Shown here in pieces: positions 1 to 5,008 of a stretch of 5,320 nucleotides of DNA. The position numbers were made by a program, and so were the translations under genes. The DNA is from Chloroflexota bacterium (GTDB lineage: Bacteria > Chloroflexota > Anaerolineae > Anaerolineales > Villigracilaceae): contig VGOX01000195.1 in NCBI GenBank assembly GCA_016875755.1, positions 1-5,320 of the forward strand. Direction: 5' to 3'. The number at the start of each line of letters is the position of its first letter. The stretch's first letter is position 1. Under the pieces are notes generated by a model, which searched no databases, was not told the origin of the DNA, and was given only the letters and a program-made list of their open reading frames with translations.

Positions 1-124
1 AGATATTCTCGATCTATTGGACTGAGTTGTATGTGTTGTTTGTTCATCTGGCTATTTTCTACCAGACACCCACTTTTGTCAAAAACTTACTTTACGATGT
101 ACTAACAAACTATTCAACATCCAA
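1..124. other. Intergenic left edge, no gene
   Basis: This AT-rich stretch lies downstream of the YibE/F stop codon and runs to the window edge. I see no credible coding frame on either strand and no strong hairpin followed by a T-run. The only signal is a possible leftward promoter with a perfect TTGACA box, listed separately. If real, it would drive a minus-strand gene beyond the left edge. Confidence 0.6.
54..82 (-). promoter_or_regulatory. Possible sigma70-type promoter reading leftward
   Basis: On the minus strand a perfect TTGACA (77-82) is followed after 17 nt by GAAAAT (54-59), which matches four of six bases of the TATAAT consensus. TAGAAA at 15 nt spacing scores the same. It lies downstream of the YibE/F gene and points out of the window, so it would serve a gene not visible here. 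The weak -10 box and AT-rich background mean a chance match is quite possible. Confidence 0.25.
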
Positions 125-1303
125 CTAATGATGATGCCCCTCCCCGCTTCCTACGGGACCGAGAACCTGCTCCCATTTCTCAAGCGACTCAGCCCTGCGA
201 GCGAGGAAAATGGCGATCGTGGTCGTGATCGGCACAGCGGCGATCAGCCCCAACGACCCGACCAGCGTCCGCACGATCTCTTCGGCGATGAACGAAAAAT
301 TGACCAAATATCCGTAGTCCCCCTGCCCAAGTGAGAACATCAGCATCATCGGCAGCGATGCTCCAGCGTAGGCTAAAACCAACGTATTCACAGTAGCAGC
401 CACATGGTCCTGACCGATGCGCATAGCCGCATTGTAGAGTCCGCGAAAGCCGAGGTTTGAATTTGCATGGTGCAGTTCGAAGACCGCCGAGGCTTGAGTC
501 GTCACAAGGTCATCCAGCACACCGAGCGCGCCGATGATCATGCCGCCGAGCAGCAGTCCGCGTAGGTTGATCGGGGATTCCATTAACTGCATCAGGAACA
601 TCACGTTCTCGTCGCCAGTCCCATTTAATTTTGCGAAAACCATGAATAATCCTGAAAGCGCACCCGTTAGTAGTAACACCAACACCATGCTGACGACTGC
701 CGCATGAGTTTTCAACGTCCAGCCGTAGGTAAGGTAAAGTGAGACTCCCAACAGCATCATCGAGCCGACGATGCTCACGCGCAATGGATCTTCGCCGATT
801 AAGATGTGCGGGATGATATAGCCAATGATGATGTACAAACTAAACGCCATGCTGATCAGCGCACGGATGCCTTTCCACTGGCTGATGAGGATGATGGCAA
901 TCGCAAAGATGAGAGTCAGCCACAGAATGGGCGTGGTGCGGACGTAATCGGCAAAATAGGCGTTGATTACGTTATCCTGCGTTTTGGTGAGCGAGACGAG
1001 AATTCGGTCGCCAGGCTCCAATAGGTAATCATCCGGGCGCACCTGTCGCCTGCCGTAATCGATCTCCATGGGAATGCCTTCGTACGGTCCCTCTAAAATG
1101 TTTACGCGCGCGACCTGATAGGTTTGGAAACTGCCCCCCAAATCGATTTGACCTTCTTCGATGATCTGCAATACCTCCGCACGGACGGTATCCGCGCCAA
1201 AGGTGGCGAACCCGTCACCGGGCAGTTGCACTTGTGTGAACAGGGTGTATGTCAGAACCCCAATGAGGAGTAGAAAAGGAAAGAGCCATGATCTGTTTTT
1301 CAT
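125..1303 (-). CDS. YibE/F family integral membrane protein
   Basis: The 392-residue product looks like a YibE/F-family protein (PF07907), a widespread bacterial membrane family without a firmly established function. An N-terminal helix (about 5-21) leads into an extracytoplasmic-type soluble domain (about 25-120). Membrane helices follow at about 125-141, 146-165, 175-192, 202-224, 248-266, 304-325 and 345-368. Family-type motifs visible are LKTHAA (197-202), GALGVLDDLVTTQAS (258-272) and GQDHVAATVNTLVLAYAGASLP (around 297-318), with conserved-looking Asp264, Asp265 and Asp299 near membranes. The protein ends in three natural histidines. The ATG at 1303 gives a plausible N-terminus, MKNR followed by a hydrophobic helix. 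It has no Shine-Dalgarno site, unlike its neighbours. A TATAAT box ends 7 nt before it and the ATG lies in a 10-bp inverted repeat, so start control is unusual. It is 43 bp downstream of the lipoprotein gene. Family assignment is fairly sure; the transported substrate, if any, is unknown. Confidence 0.88.
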   Translation of the reverse strand: MKNRSWLFPFLLLIGVLTYTLFTQVQLPGDGFATFGADTVRAEVLQIIEEGQIDLGGSFQTYQVARVNILEGPYEGIPMEIDYGRRQVRPDDYLLEPGDRILVSLTKTQDNVINAYFADYVRTTPILWLTLIFAIAIILISQWKGIRALISMAFSLYIIIGYIIPHILIGEDPLRVSIVGSMMLLGVSLYLTYGWTLKTHAAVVSMVLVLLLTGALSGLFMVFAKLNGTGDENVMFLMQLMESPINLRGLLLGGMIIGALGVLDDLVTTQASAVFELHHANSNLGFRGLYNAAMRIGQDHVAATVNTLVLAYAGASLPMMLMFSLGQGDYGYLVNFSFIAEEIVRTLVGSLGLIAAVPITTTIAIFLARRAESLEKWEQVLGPVGSGEGHHH

Positions 1304-1309
1304 GGCTCT
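1282..1309 (-). repeat. 10-bp perfect inverted repeat over the YibE/F start codon
   Basis: The arms AGAGCCATGA (1282-1291) and TCATGGCTCT (1300-1309) are perfect reverse complements with an 8-nt spacer. The start codon at 1301-1303 lies within one arm, so in the minus-strand transcript it would be base-paired. The downstream side in that RNA is pyrimidine-rich (TTCCTTTTC), so the structure also resembles an intrinsic terminator for the lipoprotein gene just upstream. It could instead be a protein-binding dyad. Confidence 0.6.
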
Positions 1310-1310
1310 G

Positions 1311-1316
1311 ATTATA
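1311..1316 (-). promoter_or_regulatory. Candidate -10 box (TATAAT) for the YibE/F gene
   Basis: A perfect TATAAT lies on the minus strand with seven bases between it and the ATG at 1303. Transcription normally starts about 6-8 nt after the -10 box, so the transcript would begin at or next to the start codon, giving a leaderless mRNA. This agrees with the lack of a Shine-Dalgarno site. No good -35 hexamer is seen 16-18 nt upstream, where heptamer repeat sequence lies instead. Confidence 0.4.
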
Positions 1317-1320
1317 TACT

Positions 1321-1341
1321 GGACGGTGGATGATGGACTTT
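1321..1341 (+). repeat. Short heptamer repeat block, about three units
   Basis: Read on the plus strand, this 21-bp stretch divides into three 7-base units beginning GGACGGT and GGATGAT, with a degenerate third unit GGACTTT. These match the RGACSRT heptamers of the longer block at 4131-4193, which read on the minus strand. It fills most of the 43-bp gap between the lipoprotein and YibE/F genes. Three units alone could be chance; the match to the other block is what supports it. Confidence 0.45.
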
Positions 1342-1346
1342 GTGGT

Positions 1347-2525
1347 TTATTCTCCCGGCCTTGGCGAGACGATCGCCCAGAGAGCCAGTTCTACATAGGA
1401 GTTGACGAACTCTGGCTGGAAGTTTCCCTCTGCGCGCTGGGGATAGTATTGGAAGCCTGCCGGTGCTGATGCGACGCGTCCGCGGCAATCGACGGATGGG
1501 TTGCCAATGTGGGTGGATTCGTCAATATTGTCGAGGGCTGTCCACTCCCGCACACCATCCACAGCAAAGCCGTATTGCATGTTTGCGCCGCGCAGGGTGT
1601 TCCCGGTGACAGTGCCGCCGTAGAGCGTGTCATTTTCTGCGACGGCTGGCAGGCAGCCCCATACACGCGTGCCCATGACCAAGCCAATGCGAATGACTGC
1701 GCTGGCGGCGTCGATGATATTGTTGCGGACAATGGTGCCGCTGTAGTTTCCATCGTAGGGGTTGTAATCCACCATGTTGATGCCGCCCAGCAGGGTGCGC
1801 GTTTCGGCTCGGATGGTGTTCCCTTCGATGATCGAACCTGGCGCGCCGAAGATGACTATGCCGCCGTCGGTGGCATCCACGATCAAATTATCCCGAACGG
1901 TGGTGTTGGTGCAGGCAAGCGAGATGCCATCTGCCCAGGTTTCGTTGCTGCTGCCTGCGGGACCGATCTCGTTATTTTCGACCAAGGCGTTTGTGCAGGG
2001 TGGGTTGGGGGAGGGGTGTCCCTGGATCAAATGGAGTGCCGACCAACTGCGCGGCTCGGTGATCTTGGTAAAGCGGATAGTTTGTCCGCTGGAAGAGCCG
2101 CCCGCGTAGACCAATGCATCGCCGCTTCTATATCCGAGTTCGGGGCGGTTGCCGTCCACGATCACGTGGCTGAGCACGGCATTGTCAAAGTCACGCATAA
2201 TGACGGCGGTGGCTAATGTGGGATAGGCGATGCGCAATGTGGCGCGGCGGTCGTCGGTGGGGAAGCCTGCGGTGTAGATCTGTTGTCCAGCCGCGCTGAA
2301 GATGACCGAGCCGGTCAACTCGAACACGGCTCCCTGACACAATACAGCAACATCACCTTCATTGCGCAGGGCGGCGTTGATGGTTTTCTGGTCGCCAGAT
2401 TCAATGCAGTCTTCTTCAGGGGCGGGAGATGCTGGGATGGGTGTGGCAGGTTCGAGCGTAGGGGGAGGCGGGGCATCATCCAACGGTAAATTACAGGCGG
2501 ACATGAACAAAAGAATGGCGATCAA
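1347..2525 (-). CDS. Beta-helix lipoprotein, start codon uncertain
   Basis: The 392-residue product begins with a hydrophobic stretch ending in a lipobox-like MSAC (Cys11), which would be lipid-modified after signal peptidase II cleavage. A Pro-rich linker follows (about 15-38), and then a domain typical of right-handed parallel beta-helix proteins. The helix character shows as repeating short strands with Asn ladders, such as NTTVRDNLIV (207-216), GSIIEGNTI (230-238) and GTIVRNNIID (263-272). Six further Cys (40, 63, 177, 205, 291, 347) could form disulfides outside the membrane. Such folds occur in polysaccharide-active enzymes and in surface proteins of unknown role; no catalytic set is evident, so I name no activity. 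The chosen start is TTG at 2525, with CTG at 2528 as an alternative. An in-frame TAA lies at 2538-2540. The signal peptide then lacks the usual positive N-terminus, and the nearest Shine-Dalgarno site is 23 nt away. Either the start is weak or the gene has a lesion at its 5' end. The body of the frame is intact. Confidence 0.75.
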   Translation of the reverse strand: MIAILLFMSACNLPLDDAPPPPTLEPATPIPASPAPEEDCIESGDQKTINAALRNEGDVAVLCQGAVFELTGSVIFSAAGQQIYTAGFPTDDRRATLRIAYPTLATAVIMRDFDNAVLSHVIVDGNRPELGYRSGDALVYAGGSSSGQTIRFTKITEPRSWSALHLIQGHPSPNPPCTNALVENNEIGPAGSSNETWADGISLACTNTTVRDNLIVDATDGGIVIFGAPGSIIEGNTIRAETRTLLGGINMVDYNPYDGNYSGTIVRNNIIDAASAVIRIGLVMGTRVWGCLPAVAENDTLYGGTVTGNTLRGANMQYGFAVDGVREWTALDNIDESTHIGNPSVDCRGRVASAPAGFQYYPQRAEGNFQPEFVNSYVELALWAIVSPRPGE

Positions 2526-2548
2526 CAGATGGGCAGGTTATATGAAAA

Positions 2549-2554
2549 CTCCTT
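2549..2554 (-). promoter_or_regulatory. Shine-Dalgarno site aimed at a non-start codon
   Basis: AAGGAG on the minus strand is as good as the sites of the neighbouring genes. Five nucleotides later, exactly in the lipoprotein frame, comes ATA (2541-2543) and then TAA (2538-2540). If these two codons were ATG and a Lys codon, the protein would begin M-K-P-A-H-L-L-I and be a textbook lipoprotein signal. As written, the site lies 20-23 nt from the usable CTG/TTG, which is too far for normal initiation. Confidence 0.6.
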
Positions 2555-2560
2555 ATGGAT

Positions 2561-2591
2561 AAGAAAAGAACCGCAAATATCTCACGGCTCT
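2561..2591 (-). terminator. Probable intrinsic terminator after aldehyde dehydrogenase
   Basis: Read on the minus strand, AGAGCCG (2585-2591) and CGGTTCT (2567-2573) can pair into a 7-bp stem, including one G-U pair, around an 11-nt loop. The run TTTTCTT follows. It lies 43 bp after the aldehyde dehydrogenase stop codon, as expected for its terminator. It also ends only about 6 nt before the Shine-Dalgarno site of the lipoprotein gene, so read-through could be controlled here. The stem is modest, so confidence is limited. Confidence 0.45.
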
Positions 2592-2633
2592 AGTTATAGA
2601 CGGGGCAGGATTCTTATATATTCCCCTTCGGTA

Positions 2634-4097
2634 CTATCGCCCGTAGGGATACCAATAGTCCTTATCTTCCATATTGAAATCCCAGTGGACGTGTTTCGTC
2701 TCGCGGAATTGTTCGAGACCTTCTTCGCCGAGTTCGCGCGCGCCGCCTGAATATTTCATGCCGCCAAACGGACCTGCGTAATGGTCAGTGAGTGGATCGT
2801 TGATCCAGATCGTACCTGCTTTCACGTCGTCGAAGAATTGCTTGATCTTCTTTGTATCGTTGGAAATCAATACCGCGCCCAAACCGTATTTGCAATCGTT
2901 GGTGAGTTTTACGGCTTCGTCAAAGGTGGTGTATTCCATCAGCGGCACGGCGGGACCGAACGTCTCTTCGCGCATGATGACCATCGAATGATCCACGCTC
3001 GCAAGCACGGTCGGTTCGTGGTAGAAGCCCTTGCTCAAATGTGCAGGTCTGCCGCCGCCAACAAGGATTTTTGCGCCGCGTTCCTTTGCATCCGCAATGT
3101 GACTTTCGAACTTGGCGCGATACGTTTCGCCGATCATCGGTCCCATGTCGGTGCTGGCTTCAAGTCCCGAACCCAGCCGCAGGGTTTTGATGTGTTCCAC
3201 GATGGCTTCGGTGAACTTCGCCGCGCCGCGCCTCGGCAGGTACACACGCTCGGTGCTGGTGCAAACTTGTCCCGCATTGATGAGCGCCGCATACGCGACT
3301 GCCTTTGCTGCGATTTCGGGGTCGGCATCTTCAGCAATGACGGTGGCATCTTTGCCGCCGAGTTCGAGATGCAATTTCTTCATCATCGGCGCGGCAATCG
3401 AGGCGATGCGCTGACCTGTGGCAAGGCTTCCTGTAAAAGCGATCACAGGTACATCGGGATGGCTAACGAGCGGCTCGCCAGTCTCTGCGCCGTAGCCTGT
3501 CACTAGGTTGACCACGCCCGCGGGGAGGTGGTCGAAACAATGTTCGGCAAGATACAGCGCGGTCAGCGGCGTCATTTCAGAGGGTTTGATCACCACGGTG
3601 TTGCCAGCCGCCAGCGCGGGAGCAACCTTCCACGCCAGCAAAAGAAGCGGGAAATTCCACGGGACGATACAGCCGACCACGCCATACGGTTCCTTGATGA
3701 TGAAATTGAACTGCGAAGGCGATCCCGCCGCCAGCACGCTGCCGCGATGGTGCCGCCCCAACTCTGCATAGTAGCGGAAGGTGTTCAGCACCCATTCCAC
3801 TTCCTCGTCATTTTCGGAGTACGGCTTGCCTTCCTCCAACGTCAATAAGCGGACAATTTCTTCGCGATGCGCGTGGACTTTCTCCGCGACTTCGTGCAGG
3901 AGACTTGCGCGTTCGTTCGCGCCCATCTTCCGCCACGCCTCAAACGCGGACCTGGCAGCTGTTACCGCCGCTTCGACATCTTGCGGCGTCCCACGCGGGA
4001 CACTGTCCAGAATCTCCTCTGTCGCAGGGTTCTGGACTTGGATTTCTTCCTTCGCATTTCCGTTCGTGAACTTGCCGTTGATATACATTGAGCGCAT
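2634..4097 (-). CDS. NAD(P)-dependent aldehyde dehydrogenase
   Basis: This 487-residue protein has the normal length and full motif set of the aldehyde dehydrogenase superfamily, which oxidises aldehydes to carboxylic acids with NAD(P)+ in the cytoplasm. Visible are PWNFP with the oxyanion Asn148, the cofactor-binding KPSE (Lys171), FTGS (221-224) with the Rossmann loop to Gly228, LELGGK with general base Glu245, the nucleophile Cys279 in GQVCTS, and EETFGP with Glu378. The C-terminal PFGGMKYSG and ETKHVHWD segments resemble the betaine-aldehyde/phenylacetaldehyde dehydrogenase branch, but the substrate cannot be read from sequence. The last 15 residues form an aromatic, charged tail (NMEDKDYWYPYGR). 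The frame is open up to 4256, but I chose ATG 4097 because AAAGGAG lies 8 nt before it and the family N-terminus (YINGKF) begins there. The longer version would overlap the zinc-ribbon gene and run through repeat sequence. It lies 80 bp downstream of that gene and may be co-transcribed with it. Confidence 0.95.
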   Translation of the reverse strand: MRSMYINGKFTNGNAKEEIQVQNPATEEILDSVPRGTPQDVEAAVTAARSAFEAWRKMGANERASLLHEVAEKVHAHREEIVRLLTLEEGKPYSENDEEVEWVLNTFRYYAELGRHHRGSVLAAGSPSQFNFIIKEPYGVVGCIVPWNFPLLLLAWKVAPALAAGNTVVIKPSEMTPLTALYLAEHCFDHLPAGVVNLVTGYGAETGEPLVSHPDVPVIAFTGSLATGQRIASIAAPMMKKLHLELGGKDATVIAEDADPEIAAKAVAYAALINAGQVCTSTERVYLPRRGAAKFTEAIVEHIKTLRLGSGLEASTDMGPMIGETYRAKFESHIADAKERGAKILVGGGRPAHLSKGFYHEPTVLASVDHSMVIMREETFGPAVPLMEYTTFDEAVKLTNDCKYGLGAVLISNDTKKIKQFFDDVKAGTIWINDPLTDHYAGPFGGMKYSGGARELGEEGLEQFRETKHVHWDFNMEDKDYWYPYGR

Positions 4098-4105
4098 GGG
4101 GATTT

Positions 4106-4112
4106 CTCCTTT
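4106..4112 (-). promoter_or_regulatory. Shine-Dalgarno site that fixes the dehydrogenase start
   Basis: AAAGGAG on the minus strand lies 8 nt before the ATG at 4097. This spacing is right and decides against the longer open frame to 4256 and against the second ATG three codons later at 4088. Confidence 0.8.
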
Positions 4113-4130
4113 GGGTAAAGTAGGTGTACC

Positions 4131-4193
4131 TCTGACCACGGACGATTGACCATTTTCTACCATCCGCGGTCTATCGTCTACCGTCCATCGTCC
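4131..4193 (-). repeat. Degenerate heptamer repeat block, about nine units
   Basis: On the minus strand the sequence divides into 7-base units with consensus RGACSRT. The first three (GGACGAT, GGACGGT, AGACGAT) are close matches, the next two moderate, and the last four degenerate, some resembling the complement (GGTCAAT). The block fills most of the gap between the zinc-ribbon and dehydrogenase genes and begins inside the former, where it encodes the last residues DDGR and the stop. It resembles the short tandem heptamer repeats known from some bacterial genomes. A shorter block of the same unit lies at 1321-1341. Confidence 0.6.
4141..4178 (-). repeat. Stem-loop within the heptamer block
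   Basis: GACGATTGACC (4141-4151) and GGTCTATCGTC (4168-4178) pair over 11 positions with one T-T mismatch, around a 16-nt loop. In the minus-strand RNA the stem starts at the stop codon of the zinc-ribbon gene. No T-run follows, so it is not a standard terminator; it might protect or process the mRNA end. Confidence 0.45.
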
Positions 4194-4939
4194 GCTTTTG
4201 GCATCTGCGATTCCTCGATCAAATCCTTCGGCGTTGCCGCTCCGCAGCTGGGGCAAATATACTTTTGTTCCACAGGCACGTAAGACCGTGTGCAGAACGG
4301 ACAGGTAATCGGCATCGGATCTTTCGGCACTTCCCTGATGACTTCCTTCGTCACTTCACGGGTTTCCACACGAGTCCTGCCGCCGCCGAGAATGAAAATG
4401 TCCCCGCCGCTGCTGGAGGAACTACTGGGTATGGAGGAGGATCGCTTTGCAACTGCGCCGCCGACCAAGCCTCCGCCCAGTCCGCTGTTCTTCGAAGATG
4501 GTTTTGCCGACCCCGACGATTTCGAAGACGATTTATTGTTTGATGAAGAGCCTGAGTCGCCCTTCATATTTCCCAACACAAGGAACAGCACCGCTACGAT
4601 CACCACTGCGGCGAGAGTCACAAAGACGATGATCGCCGTCAACCGCAGTGCGCGCGGGATGTTATACAACTCATAGCCATAGCTGAATAGAAATACGCCG
4701 CCCACATAGAACGGCGCAAGCACCAGCATTAGAATGTTTCCCAGATCCTGGCTCAGGCTTTCTTCAAGATAGGTCTGATAACCGATAAAAGCGATCAACG
4801 CCAGCGTCGCCAGCGCGATCAACCCGCCAGGGATGAGGATGTGCAGCGGCTTGCCGGGTTTGTTCTCGTCGTGGTCATACTCATAAACTTCGTGTGTTTT
4901 CGCGCGCATTTCACGCGCCTTATACTCCGATTGCGGCAT
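4178..4939 (-). CDS. Three-helix membrane protein with Ser-rich linker and zinc ribbon
   Basis: I do not recognise a named family for this 253-residue protein. It begins with a charged cytoplasmic-type segment (1-30). Three likely membrane helices follow (about 34-55, 68-87 and 100-123). Next is a low-complexity linker rich in Ser, Gly and Lys (about 127-187, with a run of six Ser at 172-177). An amphipathic charged stretch containing TREVTKEVIREV (193-204) leads to a C-terminal zinc ribbon. The ribbon has CPFC (Cys213, Cys216) and CPSC (Cys229, Cys232) separated by 12 residues, a pattern expected to bind one zinc. Such ribbons at the end of membrane proteins usually mediate protein contacts or sensing, but no role can be assigned. 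The start ATG at 4939 follows GGAGAG at 5 nt spacing. The final codons are made of heptamer repeat sequence, so the C-terminal tail may vary between relatives. It lies between a solute-binding gene and the dehydrogenase gene. Confidence 0.85.
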   Translation of the reverse strand: MPQSEYKAREMRAKTHEVYEYDHDENKPGKPLHILIPGGLIALATLALIAFIGYQTYLEESLSQDLGNILMLVLAPFYVGGVFLFSYGYELYNIPRALRLTAIIVFVTLAAVVIVAVLFLVLGNMKGDSGSSSNNKSSSKSSGSAKPSSKNSGLGGGLVGGAVAKRSSSIPSSSSSSGGDIFILGGGRTRVETREVTKEVIREVPKDPMPITCPFCTRSYVPVEQKYICPSCGAATPKDLIEESQMPKADDGR

Positions 4940-4944
4940 TTTCT

Positions 4945-4950
4945 CTCTCC
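4945..4950 (-). promoter_or_regulatory. Shine-Dalgarno site of the zinc-ribbon gene
   Basis: GGAGAG on the minus strand is 5 nt before the ATG at 4939, in a purine-rich run. It lies only about 8 nt after the 3' arm of the palindrome at 4959-4983, so folding of that hairpin would sit next to the ribosome landing site. Confidence 0.6.
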
Positions 4951-4958
4951 TATTTACT

Positions 4959-4983
4959 CCCTTCCCCCTACAAGGGGGAAGGG
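4959..4983. repeat. Perfect 11-bp palindrome with 3-nt loop
   Basis: CCCTTCCCCCT (4959-4969) and AGGGGGAAGGG (4973-4983) are exact reverse complements around ACA. This is a very stable GC-rich hairpin between the solute-binding and zinc-ribbon genes. No T-run follows on either strand, so it is not a canonical terminator. Its C-rich and G-rich form resembles the palindromic elements present in many copies in numerous bacterial genomes, though copy number here is unknown. Confidence 0.8.
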
Positions 4984-4996
4984 TTGGGGATGGGGG
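4974..4996 (+). other. G-quadruplex motif
   Basis: The plus strand has four G-runs of 5, 3, 4 and 5 bases separated by the two-base loops AA, TT and AT, which meets the usual G3+N1-7 rule. It shares its first two runs with the right arm of the palindrome, so the two structures exclude each other. Since the genes are read from the minus strand, the G-rich strand is the template; a quadruplex would form in DNA rather than in these mRNAs. Confidence 0.6.
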
Positions 4997-5008
4997 TCTA
5001 CATTTATT

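Noticed and set aside
383..391. Histidine-tag-like vector sequence at the YibE/F C-terminus (three His at 128-136)
   Set aside because: Only three His codons precede a natural stop and nothing around them resembles vector sequence.
1391..1753. Minus-strand 120-codon frame overlapping the lipoprotein gene
   Set aside because: It is in a different frame of the same strand, fully inside the lipoprotein gene, and has a Ser/Thr/Ala-rich translation without domain features.
1509..2216. Plus-strand open frame of 235 codons
   Set aside because: It lies antisense to the lipoprotein gene. Its Gly/Val/Asp-rich translation looks like the complement of GC-rich coding sequence and has no family features.
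2781..3506. Long plus-strand open frame of 241 codons
   Set aside because: It is antisense to the aldehyde dehydrogenase, whose motifs are complete on the other strand. The translation is rich in Arg, His and Cys without any recognisable domain.
4131..4193. CRISPR array
   Set aside because: The 7-base units are contiguous with no spacers, far shorter than CRISPR repeats, and no cas genes are present.
4098..4256. 53-codon N-terminal extension of the aldehyde dehydrogenase
   Set aside because: The extension runs through the heptamer block and overlaps the zinc-ribbon gene in another frame. The family N-terminus and a good Shine-Dalgarno site both support ATG 4097.
4959..4983. Canonical intrinsic terminator
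   Set aside because: The stem is strong, but neither strand has a T-run after it, so I list it as a palindromic element instead.
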